From Aptenodytes patagonicus (lineage: Eukaryota; Chordata; Aves; Sphenisciformes; Spheniscidae), in contig NC_134950.1 of the NCBI RefSeq assembly GCF_965638725.1, forward strand, positions 25,076,932 to 25,140,931: a stretch of 64,000 nt of DNA, given 5' to 3'. This document shows positions 12,201 through 24,200 of this stretch, one piece after another (positions within the stretch are counted from its first letter, which is position 1; every line of letters starts with the position of its first letter). The translations under genes were made by a program, and so were the position numbers. Below the pieces are notes generated by a model that was given only the letters and a program-made list of their open reading frames with translations, did not search any database and was not told the origin of the DNA.

Positions 12201-15200
12201 ACTTCTGTGGAAGAAAAAGGCTGACATATATAAGGATACAGGAAGCACTAGCATTAAGTTATACTTTATTCTGATGTTAGTTCTCCATAATTCTTGAGGC
12301 TAACTAAACACTTTGAAACTTTATACACAAGCCCCATCCACACAAGCGCATCAAGGTTTGACTGGAACCCATAGATAAACCAAAATCCCCACACGTTCAG
12401 AAACTTACCAGTGAACAGTAAGATCTGCTACTTCCTGTGTGAAGTTTTTGCCCAACATCAATATATCCACATGAACAAATGAACATGACATTAGGAACAC
12501 CTGGAGATTTGAGCTCATACAGAAGCAGTACGGACTCTCAGACTGCCAGGTAGGACCCTAAGGATTCTACAATGTGTAGAAGCGAACAAGAAAGGACTGT
12601 GGTGATGTCTTGACCAAATTCTTGATAAATAGCCAGTCAAGGTCTGAATTATTATGGGTGAATGCATGGCTGGAGAGGAAGGCTTGACTCTCTCAATCAA
12701 TGTTTGATTTGTCTTCTTGTGAAGAGAAGTGGTAGAAAGAAATAGGGACTATAAGACATGCAAAAAAATTCTTGGGATGTCCTTTGAAAACTCACCAAGG
12801 AATAGTTGACAACAGACCACTGGTTATAAGAATAGCAAAGGAATGAGAATGCTAGAAGATCACTGCCAAGAGCACAGAAAACATGGAAGCAACCCATGAC
12901 ATCAAAATAGAAATGCACAAAAAAAAAAAAATTGTTCCCATCAGACCCATCATTCCACCACAGAGTAGGCAATATAAGCCACTGGATCAATGGTACGTGA
13001 CTGATTGGTTCAGAAAGACAATTAGAGAAAAAGGGATGTGGTATTGTAAATGAAAAATATATGTCTTTAAGCTTTTGAAGAGAGAAGAGATGGTCCAGGT
13101 AAATGTTTGCATGAAAATGATCATGATAAAGGATCTAAGAAAAAGGAAGAAAATGCATCAGAATCCGAACAGTTAACTTTGAAGAAGCAGACTTCAAACA
13201 CTGAAAAGTAATAGGCAGAACCTTTACAAACGGAATGTCTCAGGAGATATGACAAGCTGCAAGAAAACATGAAACAAAACAGCCTGCGCAAACACACAAA
13301 CTACACCAAAAGACCTGAGGAGAGAAAACATAGCAGAAGAAATACAGCTGCACCAGGGCCAATTAAATAATCTCAAAAATCCAAGAATCATACAAGGAGT
13401 GGAAACAAGGATGGGAGACTAAGTGTGAGCATGTACAGAGAAGTTAGAAATGCTATCATGTGAAAGGAGTTAAAGCAGGACACAAAAGAACCAAGCATAA
13501 ACATTAAAGAAATCTAGATTATTTAACAAGGATAGAGCACATAACTAACTACACAAAATAGCCCATGCCTTCTTCCTTCAGTTCTCAGAAAACAGGCCAA
13601 ATTGCATTTCTTGTCATCACTAACAAAGCAAAAAAGAATGCCAACCAGAGCAGTAAAAGAAGAGATACAGGTTATGAAGATCCAATAAAACATGCCCTAA
13701 GGAACACGTGTAGAAGTACCCGAAGCAATTTCTGAATCATGAACAATTATCTTCAGGAACTCAGGGTGGAGGCGGCAAGGTCTCAAAGAACTTAAAGACA
13801 ATGCAAGGGAAAAAAGAATGCAAGAAATACGTTCATCAGGCAACCTTAATACACAGAAAACTTACAAAGCAAACTCTCTTGATCACTTTAAGAAGTGTCT
13901 AGAGACGATAAAGTGATCAATGCCAAACATCAGACAGATCATTTCACAATAAAATCCTGCTGAACCAATTTTTTTCTATTTTTTTTTAAAAACACCCAGG
14001 AAGTTCACAGTGAGCAAGGAGCAAGCAACTCCACATGAGCATTCTGACTAAACGTTGAGATACTGCCACAAAATGAGAAAGTTTCATGAGCAACCAGGAA
14101 CAGTCAATTAGTAAGTCTTAAGCTGCCTGCAGCCTGCCAACAACTCCAGTGTAGCTCCCATGTTTGAGCTGTAATACATGAAGCACCATGCTGGTCATGA
14201 ATGGGCTATACTGGCTTGAGGCCAGCAGGGTCACACCCGACAGCTGTGGTGGGGTGCAAGGCAGAGAGGTGTTATCGAGGACTCCTGGATCACCTGGGAC
14301 CAATGCACTGCCTGAACAACCCCTCCTGCAGTGGACCCTTTTATCATCACTACTCTAATAACTTTTCAAGATGTCCAATAATCACAAAGCCAAGTGGTTA
14401 GTGAGATCTACTTGAGCTACCGTCTAAAACTGAGGTGTTCCCGCATTTTGAATCCAAACGTCAGTCAAAGTTTGAGAACCTGTGTGCGCAGGGAAGTTTT
14501 GCAGATAAGCTCAGGTCTGAACATTAATAAATGTACAGCTGAACACTGTGCATTACCTATGCCCAGTATATAGTCTGTCAAATACTATAAAATGCACTTA
14601 TACCTCTTTCCTGGCAATCTCTTGGAGCCGCCTGGGTAGGCGTTTAATATTGTGACTCATAGCTCGCCTTCGCATGTGCCTAGGTAGAGTCTGGAAAACT
14701 AGAGAGTTTGAAGACTTCTGCGCAACTGCTTTCAACATGGCATTGATCTCAGCAGCACGAGCTTGAGCAAAGGTAGACACTGCAATGAAAAGAACTGCAT
14801 CAGAGCATGACAAATGGCAAAAATCAAAGAAGGGGACACTGTACGTAAATTACTGAATTCCAGCAGAGTATTCCTAGTACATCAATCTAATGACTTCTTG
14901 AGATAAAAGTAAATACTGTATACTATTACTGAAGAAATTTCAATTCTTTAGATATTCTGAAGCTTACAGATATGGTTAAGCAAATACTTACACACGAATG
15001 AATCTGAAAGCTGTGGTATAACCAAGAAGTCCTATTTGCATCAAGTACCTCTTTATTAAATTAGAGTAGCAATCTTTTCAGATGGTATTCAGAGAGATGA
15101 AAAAAACTTCAGCATGAAAAAAAAAGGAAGCAGTAATCATATTACAGACTGTTTTAAAATGATAAAATAAAAAATCCAGAGGTTGGTCTTGTTTTATGCT

Positions 15201-17797
15201 TATGGAAGTGTATCTACTACCAGAGCACCGCCACATTTTGAAAAGCTAATCTGCTCTCCTAGATAAACATCCTGTTAGATGAAAAGTTGTCTTTAACTCA
15301 CATCATGGGCAAAAACAGTTGCACTAGCTACATTAAAAACAGATGACTGTCAGTACCCATTTTGCTGGCAAACAGAAACCAAAATGCATATCCCTCATTA
15401 CAAGAAAGTGCAACTTTTCAACTCAGAAGTCTGAAAGGACTCATAGAACAACAGCTGGTCATTCATTCCAGCACACAACTACCTCTGTATTTTGGAGAAA
15501 ATTAGGAAAAACAGAAGAACATAGCATCAGTTCTAATTTTTGCTCTTGCACAAAACCAAAGAAAGACAGCAAACAATCACCAGCAAGTTGCCCTGGACAT
15601 ACAAATTATGACCTTTTTCTTATATACAAACCTGTTATGTATTTCGGCATTTCCTCAGAAACACGTCCTCCTTGCCATCCTCCTCTTCCTCTGCCTCTCT
15701 CTCCTCTATTCTGCCCTTTTGGAAAATACTGGTCTTTCCTGTAAGAAGGCCCAGATGACTGATTTGAAAATTTCTGCTGCTGATACTGCTGCTCAGAACG
15801 AACATCTCCTGGAGGGTTCAGAGATGAAAAGAGGTAACAGAAATGCAAAGCAGTCTGAGTAACTGATAACTATACACAGTCTTTCCTCATAAGATTGCAT
15901 TGCACATTCCTCTTATTATATTTAATATATGTACCTGAAAAAGCCATCAGAAATCAGAAGAATTAAGTTCTTTTTTATAACAAGAGATTAAAAAAATCAG
16001 TTTTCAGGTTGACCAGCTTCTTAAACAAGCCTATCACATTGTCCCAAAAATGCTATCATTGGCATGACAAACATCCAGGAGCAGATCTACCTCCAGTAGC
16101 CTCAATTTATGTGAACTTAAAATGTCAAGGAACCTCCTTTTTCCATTTCAAATAAGCATGAAGCTGAAGTTTTATGTTCAGCAGCAATGCTGTTGCAGCC
16201 CCGACGCAACCACACATCATGCAGAACTGCAGTAATTCAGATGAAAAAATAATCTGGGGTAGAAATAGAAGTTAGCTTTTATGTGGAATAACTCCCTGAT
16301 CTGGGTTCTCCACACGGCTGAGAGCAGCACCGTCTAGACAGTGAGGTGAAGGCGAGAAGCAAACAGCTGGGAGAGATGGATGCTGCCTCAGCCAGCAAAT
16401 CTGTGTAGACCTACAGCCCAAGTCAATCGTCAGAGGATAACTGGACAGCAATTAACTCATAACACAAAAACACTCTTTCACTATCAAGTTAGCCCAAGAA
16501 TGGAGGAATTGACTATTTTAATCACAAGATGGAAGGGTGTTTCAAAAGACAGTGACTGACTTGATACCTAAAGAAAAATTAAATTATTTCAGGTACTATG
16601 TAGATCCATAGTTTTATAACTCCTATTTAGTTTTTTTCTTTCCTGTTTCTACAAAATAGCCCTATAAAACCGAGATACTCACTAACGCTACGGAAGAATG
16701 TTATATGGATGAAAATGCTGTTTAACAGGACAGAAAAACATCACCACATAATCTTAGAAGTTCCCTGCTACAAATAAAGTCAGAAAAATGTGTTTAATCT
16801 GGCAATACTCCTGTAATGATATTCCAAAATCTTCAGACAGGGCTGACCATAATTTGCTGCGTCATTCTGTCTACTTAGGAACTCTTCAGCACCCTAAACA
16901 CAGTGTCACTTAAGCAGTTTTTTGTTCAACCACAAAGATGCAAAATGTCAACTTCTGAAGGCCTCACAGTAACAGGCCCTGCTCTTATGTGTGCTTTTTT
17001 TCCCCAGAAACAATATAGATAACAAAATAAAAACATGAAATGGGGGGAGGGTGTAGGTATGGAAATCAAAGTCCAATTGAAGCATACAGAATGCAGGTGA
17101 AAACACACAGACAAAAAAAGCACCTGGCATACAGGTTGACAGGATCCTTCAGTCTTCAGCTGCAAAGGTTACCTGTGTACAAAATGCTCCAGCAATGACC
17201 TAGCAACACTGCCATTTTAGGGAAACGCCTTGCTGCCTCCTGCCAATACTCTTCCATAGATACAGGAGCCACAAGCGCCAAAAGGCAAATTGGTTGGGCA
17301 TGCCGATCTGATGGAAAAACAGTGCATTTATCATAGGGCAAGCTGGCTAAACCAGCGGCTCCCGGGTCTGACAGAAAGAGGAGGGAAGTCACAGGACGGG
17401 GTATAACATTCACATTCATTTTAAGACTAGTAACCGCAGCGGGTGGACAGGGACTTGTTGTGCCATCGAAGGGATGGCGCAGAAAAACGTGTATTAAGGA
17501 GAACCATGGCTAAAGGAGTCAACGACAGGGGAGGAAGCCCAGGGGTGTTCCCACAACGGGCACGCCTCGCCGGCCGCCGGGGCTGAGGAGACGGAGACAC
17601 CCGGCCCTGAGGGGGGGGACACACCCCCTCCGCGGTCACCCACCCCGGCCCTGGGTAGGGGGTCCCCCAGCCGTACCTGAAGGCGGGCAGGCTCTGCTCC
17701 CGCCGCCGGGGAAGGGCCCCGGCTCGGCGGGAAGGGTGACGCTGGCCGGCTGGTTCCTCATCTTCTTGGCCCGCTTCTTCTCTCTCGCCCCGGACAT
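122..17797 (-). CDS. POP1: POP1 ribonuclease P/MRP subunit, exons 1-11 (3' part off window)
   Basis: POP1 is the large protein scaffold of nuclear RNase P and RNase MRP, which process tRNA and rRNA precursors. Eleven coding exons read on the minus strand: 17677-17797, 15632-15808, 14604-14779, 11907-12155, 10378-10465, 9891-10066, 9014-9264, 8787-8880, 7878-7989, 6784-6903, 122-237. Each has AG/GT borders and phases agree throughout, giving 1680 nt or 560 codons, a little over half of the roughly 1000-residue vertebrate protein. The start begins [17 protein letters not shown]. Family landmarks are [13 protein letters not shown] in exon 3 (about residue 133), [20 protein letters not shown] in exon 4, [11 protein letters not shown] in exon 7, [11 protein letters not shown] in exon 10 and [18 protein letters not shown] in exon 11. 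Exons 1-4 carry the basic N-terminal POP1 domain; the C-terminal POPLD domain lies beyond the left edge. It is divergently paired with RIDA across a shared CpG island. No lesions seen. Confidence 0.96.
238..6783 (-). other. POP1: POP1 intron 10 (about 6.5 kb)
   Basis: By far the longest POP1 intron here. I see no coding exon in it: the short ORFs at 1476, 2785, 4206, 4852 and 5196 match nothing I recognise and lack splice context. It is AT-rich single-copy-looking DNA, with short A-runs (around 3219) and a tRNA-like sequence at its 5' end (6477-6546). A rare alternative exon cannot be excluded by eye. Confidence 0.7.
6477..6546 (-). tRNA. tRNA-like sequence (tRNA pseudogene or tRNA-derived SINE fragment)
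   Basis: On the minus strand a perfect T-arm, CCAGG-TTCGAAT-CCTGG (6501-6485), is followed by CAAGGCCA. Together with an upstream GGTCTTG (6545-6539) this makes a 7-bp acceptor stem with one G-U pair, or 8 bp if the outer T-A pair is counted. TCTGT/ACAGA forms an anticodon-like stem, but its loop is 8 nt rather than 7. The D-arm begins GCTCAGTGGAAG, resembling an A box, but does not close well. Total length is 70 nt. The spacing is right for a tRNA, but the loop and D-arm defects argue for a pseudogene or old SINE head. The anticodon cannot be assigned; GAC and CAT are both readable. Confidence 0.45.
7548..7564. repeat. (GA)n microsatellite
   Basis: Seventeen bases of alternating GA in POP1 intron 9, preceded by a short G run. 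A simple repeat with no further function suggested. Confidence 0.9.
10703..11585 (-). mobile_element. CR1 LINE 3' fragment in POP1 intron 4
   Basis: The minus strand encodes the C-terminal part of the CR1 reverse transcriptase ORF in several frames. Segments at 11580-11347 (containing CRVLHLG), 11420-11118 (containing EEWLESC and [10 protein letters not shown]) and 11157-10777 ([15 protein letters not shown] through [15 protein letters not shown]) follow in the expected order, broken by frameshifts. It is 5'-truncated, as is usual for CR1. The tail at the left end has decayed and only a trace of the terminal 8-bp repeat remains. It lies wholly within an intron, antisense-free with respect to POP1 (same strand). 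The right boundary is approximate. It resembles the copy at 35318-35838 very closely over 10715-11210. Confidence 0.93.
12990..13860. other. A-rich/T-poor segment of POP1 intron 3, unassigned
   Basis: The plus strand is strongly enriched in A over T. In the line starting 13261, about half the bases are A and only four of 60 are T. No coding match or repeat family is recognised. It could be an old retroelement or retrocopy in plus orientation, or simply a transcription-associated strand skew, since POP1 is transcribed from the other strand. Confidence 0.35.
13879..13920. repeat. Perfect 12-bp inverted repeat (hairpin), 18-nt loop
   Basis: TTGATCACTTTA at 13879-13890 and its exact reverse complement at 13909-13920 flank an 18-nt spacer. 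It lies in POP1 intron 3 within an A-rich, T-poor stretch. The function is unknown; it may be the end of an unrecognised old element. Confidence 0.7.
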
Positions 17798-17897
17798 CTC
17801 CGACAGGGCCCGGGGAATGTGCGGACAAGAGGGTCACACCAACCCGCCCCTCAAGCAGGCCTTAGGCGCCCGGCGGGGTCTGCTCGACCCCTCCGTA

Positions 17898-17959
17898 GCG
17901 AGGGGGGGGAGGAGGAAGGGGGGGAGGAGGAAGGCGGGGAGGGGTTGGGGAGGGGTTGG
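17898..17959 (+). promoter_or_regulatory. G-run cluster, potential G-quadruplex
   Basis: Many runs of 3-9 G separated by GA, AGGAA or TT occur over about 60 bases of the plus strand, inside the POP1/RIDA promoter and probably in POP1 5' flank or 5' UTR. This meets the usual four-run quadruplex pattern several times over. Folding is inferred, not shown. Confidence 0.6.
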
Positions 17960-18061
17960 CGAGCGGTGCAGCCGCGGGCGGAGCAGCCACCGGCGCCGGC
18001 CCGGTACGCATCCGCAGCTCGGCCTGCGCCCGCTACACGCGGCCGCCCGAACCTGAGCACC

Positions 18062-18071
18062 GCGCATGCGC
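18062..18071. promoter_or_regulatory. NRF1 binding palindrome
   Basis: GCGCATGCGC, the core palindrome of the NRF1 consensus, lies near the middle of the POP1-RIDA interval. NRF1 commonly drives bidirectional housekeeping promoters. Confidence 0.75.
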
Positions 18072-18115
18072 GGGGCGCAACCGCACGCACCCCCACCCCA
18101 CCCCCTCCTCGAAGG

Positions 18116-18140
18116 ACTACATTTCCCAGAAACCCTTGCG
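18116..18140 (+). promoter_or_regulatory. ZNF143/THAP11 (SBS-type) site
   Basis: The motif reads ACTACATTTCCCAG, then a short spacer, then TTGCG. It matches the long composite element bound by ZNF143 at many vertebrate CpG-island promoters (ACTACAnnTCCCAG followed by nnTGCG). It lies about 105 bp upstream of the RIDA start codon. Confidence 0.75.
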
Positions 18141-18244
18141 GGGTGATAGCGGTAGCATGTGCCCTGCGGCGTTATCGGGTGGGCGGGGGGAGGCAGCAGT
18201 TGGCGTGGCGCTGAGGAGAGGGCAGGAGGGGTCCGGCGGCAGCT

Positions 18245-21200
18245 ATGGCTTCGCTCGTGAAGAAAATAATCAGTACTGCTAGGGCCCCTGCTGCGCTGGG
18301 TCCCTACAGGTATGCCTTAGCGAGAGGCAGGTCTCTTGGAAGGAGTAGTGGTGAGGGGGAGCAGGTCCCTGGAGGGGGGGGTCTGTCAGGCAGCCCTGGG
18401 GGCTGTGGTGAGCGTGCCCCCCGCCCCCCGCGAGCAGGGACTGATCTCCTCCCCGGTAACCCCCCCAGGGACACCTGGGGCCCTACAGCACGAGTGGGTC
18501 TGCAGGGCTAGCGGCAAACTTCAGCCTGACTGGCGGGGGCGGGGGGGTGTCCTGATAGTTTTAGGTGAGGTTTTAAAATGTCTCTCAAAAAGTCAGTTTG
18601 GGAAAATAATTCTGAAATTAGTGATAAGCAGTGAATGAAAAAAAAGTGCAAGAGAAAGAATGATTCCTCTCTAGGAAAAAAACGTTTGCCTAGAAAAAAG
18701 CATGTTGCATAGGCAAGTTAACAGTGAATGCTGCCTCTGGAGGCGATGGACAGTGAAGGCTGAGCCCGACCCACGACGTGCTTTGGCAGTTGGAGAGTTC
18801 ACTGCCTGGGAACTGCAAATCTTTTCTTACTTTGAATGTGGCTGCCAGGAAGTTTAAATGCTTTTCAGTCTAAAAACTAACTGCTGTAAAAATATATAAG
18901 ATGTTGTTCAACATTTTCACAAGTAAGTTGTTAGTTGCAACAGTTCTGAATGCAATTAAAAAAAAAATCCTAATTTTAATTGGAGAAAGGTTTCTCTTTG
19001 CTATTTGGATGTGAAAATAACTATAAAATAACTATGTTCAATAACTATAGTAGACTCTTATATCTAAGGTACTGAGGGACTTTTACCAGGGCATTTTCTA
19101 AGAACTTTTAATTCTGCTTTCAGGCTTTGTTTTCCCAATATAAACACAGACTCCTTTGTTTAAACCTTTCCGCTTGCAGCATCTTAGTGCCTTCCAGGTG
19201 CATTTTTGTCTCCATTACTTTGAGTTTTCTGAGCTTCAAACTGTGTGTTCTTTATAGGAATTATAAAGATGGAGAAATACAAAATGTAGAAGCAGAGAGA
19301 CATGGCATGAAGGTTAACCTCTCTAAACAATAAACTGGTTTGCAGCCAGGGGCCTGGCATCGTTTGTAGTTAAGAGAACATCTAAAACATGAGAAGGCAA
19401 CAATTCTTCAGCTACACACACACCCTACCCCCAACCGGCCTAGCCTTCAACATAGCTCTCCACTTCTGTTGTGGATTAACTGCACTCCAACATTTTGTGT
19501 TTATTCGTAGTTCTTGATGAAATACTGCTTATTATGCAGCCTGTTAATTGTATGACGGGTCTAACATCAATAAGTTTATCGCTAACTTAGTTTATCAGGT
19601 TTCAGTAAACTTGTCAAAGTCCACTGAGCAAGAGTTGCATAAGAAGTAACTGCTACATCTCTGCTGTGGAGTCTGAGCATGGTAACAGAGGAATGAGGGC
19701 TTAATATGGAATGAAGAATTGGGATGTGTGGGCTGTGTTCCTGGTTCTGCTACAGCCCTTCAGTGTGCTTTTTGGTGACCTATTTTTAATGTATTTCTGT
19801 ATTTCCTTTACTGTATCAAATTTCCAGTACCTTGAGGTAGGTAGGTAGATAGATATATGAAAAGACTTATATGTGTGAGTGTGTATGTGTATATATACAC
19901 ATCTCATTAATGATATTAAACTTTTGAAAAGACACAGCAGAGATACTGTTCTTGTATTAATCAACCATCATTTGTGTAAAAAAGATCTGATTAACTTTGC
20001 AGTCTTGTCTTTAAAGAGCATGATTCTTAACACCATCTCTCTGATGGATGATGTTGTTCTAAGATTATAATGTCCGTCCAGTTATGCACTTAGGTATACT
20101 GAAACCTGAATGACTTCAGGCACACACTCAGATCTCTGCTGAATCAGAGATTAAAGAGTAGCTACGATTGACCCTAGTTAGAGGATACATCTGCAGTTGA
20201 AGTGTGATAGGGGTTTCTGTAGTTGAAGTTTCTCTGAGCTTCACTCATGCATTTGACTGCAGTAGAAGTATACCCTTTAGTTGGTAAATTGTTAATAGTC
20301 TCAGTGAATGGAGGATTCCACCGGTAATCATACCAAGAGAAGAAAGTTGAGGAGCAGAGAAGGGGCCCCAATAAGACTGCTGCAGATGTTGATCTGGCAG
20401 TGGTATCAGAAGGCTTCAGCTTGGGTTTTTTCCCCAATTATTCATGATTTAGGACTGTCTGAAGGCCTTTGTTGGAATAAATGTTTCGTTGTGTCATTTG
20501 CTTTATAATAAACAGTACAAGACATTCTCTTTTTTTTTTTTTTTGGGAGCTCATACCTTCTTGTTGCATGTTCTCTGTGCTTCAAACAGAAACAGAAGTT
20601 TGTGGTCTGAGGGCCTGTGCCTCAAACAAAGCAGGGCATGGTAGGAAAGAAAATAAAATTAAAGAAGCATGTGTGTTTGGTTCATACACACATTTTCTAT
20701 CAACAAGACTGCATTAGCTAGAAAACTACTTCATTCACTAATTTCTTTTCTTTAAATGGTGCAGCATTGTGATTTAGTCCAATTTTGTTAGTTGATGATA
20801 GAGAAAACAATCACCATATAAGATGTTTTACTATATCAGATAAGTTACTGGCTGTTTTTCCCCCTTATGAAATTACAGGAGAATGTAGGACAGGGGTAAA
20901 AGGAAAGATGGGAGTGATGGCGTTCTTTGGATTGCCTAACTGTAATCATTTCACTGAGTCCCTAAAGTAGGTTGATCCCCTGTGAAGTCAATGGGTTGAG
21001 CCAATCCAATTGAGTCAATCTCAATTAAGAGAAGAGATGTAACAGAAATGTTCTCTGAAAGAGTCCCTTTCTTTCTCCATTGACATTAAAGGGAAGCTAA
21101 CCTCCTAATTTAGATACTTCAGGGAGGTGCCTAACTCTAGTTTGTGTAACTTGAGAGGCTTGTTGAACTTGCGTTTTCTTGTGGAATGGGAAGAGGTAAG

Positions 21201-24200
21201 AAAAACGGTGTTGACACACCACGAACACTTTCAAAAGAATCTTTCTCTAATTTCTTTGAAAAATATTTTTGATTACCAGCTGAAGAGAAGTAAATTATGT
21301 CTCTTGCATAATGTTTGCTAGGTAGTTTAAATCTTTGTTTTAATCTTTTAATCTCTTTGTGGTAATTAGAGGCGTTAATAATTGCCAATTCTACTTCAGC
21401 AAAAACACACCTGACATTTTTTATATAAATGTTTTGCAAATAGCTTGAATTCTGCATTCTTCTGAACTAACCCAGCCAACAGGTCATCCAAGTTATTTTG
21501 TGAGAGGAGAGTGATTGTTCTGGGAATGGAGTGATCAAGGTGGCGTGCTGACAGGCCAAATTCATGACTTTGGAGGAATAATGCCAGAGAACTAGCATGC
21601 AAGGTTTCACCTCACAGCTGTAACTCGTTTATCATGGTGCCCATTTGAGAAGAAAATGGCAAATTTACTAATCAGCTCTTTTTTGCTTTTTTTTTTTTAA
21701 AAACTTCATTGCTCTGCAGCTGAGATGTAGATGAAAGGTATTGTCTACCTATCAAATTGGGATGGAATATTTATCTGGGCAGGTGCAAAAAATGTTTATT
21801 TACTCTGCCTCCCCTCTGTGCTATCTGCAGTGTGGAAGCTGTGTAGCTGTGTTTAGTGTTGGGTTGCTGCACTCATGCCTTTTGCCTTTCCAAGAAACAG
21901 GGTTTATTACCTCAAACAGAGCTATGCTAATGTAGCTATGTCTTTCCATAGGTGATCTAATCCCAGGTCTCCCAAAGCATAAGCAGATTGAACGTATGAC
22001 TGTGTGTACAGACTTGTGCGTGCATAACTTAAGTCCTCCATCTGTCTGAGATACTATAAACTACTGAAGAAAATGTGAAGTGTGCTTTCAGATAGCTAAA
22101 TGTTTTGATGGGGAAACATTAAACCTAAAATGTTACTTATGTTTTCAGCCAAGCAGTGCTGGTAGACCAGACGATGTACATTGCAGGACAGATAGGTATA
22201 GAACCTTCCACCGGACAGCTTGTCTCTGGAGGGGCCAAGGAAGAAGCTAAGCAGGTAAGATGTCTTCTAGCAATAAACTTGTCATGGAGCTGGCATGTGC
22301 TTAGTTAAACATGGACTTATGAGAAATTGAAGAGCTTTAGAGAGCGCATTTCACATGCTCCAAGATGAGGGGAAAAGCAGGAGGAAGTCATTCCATCCTA
22401 TCCCTGTCATTTTCCACCCAAACAACATGGAGGTCGGGGGAGGAATCTGTATTTAATGTAGGAAAGAATCAATGTTTGCAACAAAGGTTCAGACCCTAGT
22501 AAAAACCCTGGCTTTGAGATGGGGAAAGATTTGTTCCCCCAGCAGCAAAGAGGTTGTGTGAGGTAATAGGTAGGATGAGATGGCGCTGCATCATGCATTT
22601 ACATCTAATGAACGGATGGTTTAGTATTTGTGGTTTATTAGAAGCTCCCTTTTATTAATTTACTTTTTAATCTATTTCTGATTTTGCTTACTCACTGATG
22701 ACAGTTGAAGATTTGCTGGGTGAATTTGTACTATAACATGGATGTAGCCAGATTACAACTCATATTTACATACTTACCTAAATACAACCCATCTGATACT
22801 TAAAGATTTTTGTCTCATTTTTCATTAGGCTCTAAAAAACATGGGAGAAATCCTGAAAGCTGCAGGCTGTGACTATGGCAATGGTAAGTGTTGTGATGAT
22901 GGTGGCAGACAAGTGGTTGTTTTTACCTACCTGGATTAAAAGAAAAAATTAAGTGACCTTTTCAAGAAAAAAAAAAAAAAGGCTGTTTGCTAAACATGCA
23001 GTTGTTATCAATAGCTGAAGGAGACAAAAGGAATCATGAGTCTGGGTTAAAAAAGAAAAGAAATAAATCAGTGTGCAAGTGTTTGTGATGGGTATCAATG
23101 GGACACTACTTTTCACCATAAGTTCCTGTCCACAGTACTAATATTTTAATTCTAACTGATGAAGCTCAGGTATAGACAGAGCTGCAACTGACTACAAGCA
23201 TTTTAAGCATCCTAGACTTTGTTCCAGGTAAAAGCTTGTCTATATCTATGGTGTTAATATTCTAGGCACTTTCAGTGCCTTTTTTGAGGAGGACTCTAAT
23301 AGTGGAGCCAAACCAGGATTAATGTTGGCTTGGGCAGTCATGGGTAAAACATTCTAGCATCGACTATATCTTCAGGCCTTTTATGGACTTCTTTTTTGGC
23401 AGCAGATACATGATGTAATTTTTGCCACCAGTTTGCTTACAACAGCTTTTTTTATTCGACCTGCTTATCAGTTCTGTGCCTCTTGGAAGAATTGGGCTTA
23501 GAACAAGACTTAAAACAGATTATTTTCAGAGCTGGCCAGGAATGTCTAATTCCTTAAAGTTTTATTATGTACTAGGTATTCGGGTTTTTTTAGATGGTTC
23601 TGTAGGTGGTAATTCTAATGGTCAATATCTGTTTACAAAACTTTTCAAAATTTTTAGAATATTTGAGAGAAATTTATGAAATAAAAGCAAGAAATGCACT
23701 AAAGATTTTCAACTTTTATACAAAAGTCAGAGGTCCAAAATAACTGCAGTTATGCAATTTCTAGTTGTGAAGACTACGGTTTTGATGGCAGACATGAAGG
23801 ACTTCAATGATATTAATGATATTTACAAACAATGTAAGTAGATCTTTTGTTTCTGTTTTACCAGTATGGCTTGTGGAACAAATTATATTCACAGTAAGCA
23901 AAGTGTTTTAATGACTCCGATGATGTAGTTCCAGATTCTTTGACATTGCAGTAGAAATACAACATTTTAAAAAAAAAAAAAAAATTTGCAAGCATCAGAT
24001 CAAGCACAGCCCAATTTCTTGTGGATTTGTGTCGTATCACCCCACTAACTCACTCTCATGTGAAGATCAACTCCTGCTACCCCTACAGGTTGATCTTCCA
24101 TGCCTCTTTACCTTGATAGATGCTGTGTTGTCCCTAATATAATTCTACTGTAGGCAGCCTTCAAATGCTTAATTTCAGATTTTGTATCTCCATTTCTTTA

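Larger units (their letters stand above)
17798..18244. promoter_or_regulatory. Bidirectional CpG-island promoter, POP1 (-) / RIDA (+)
   Basis: The two start codons are 447 bp apart and face away from each other. The interval is very GC- and CpG-rich and has no obvious TATA box. It contains a perfect NRF1 palindrome and a ZNF143-type motif near the RIDA side (listed separately), and G-runs near POP1. Transcription start sites cannot be placed from sequence alone. Shared use by both genes is inferred from geometry. Confidence 0.88.
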
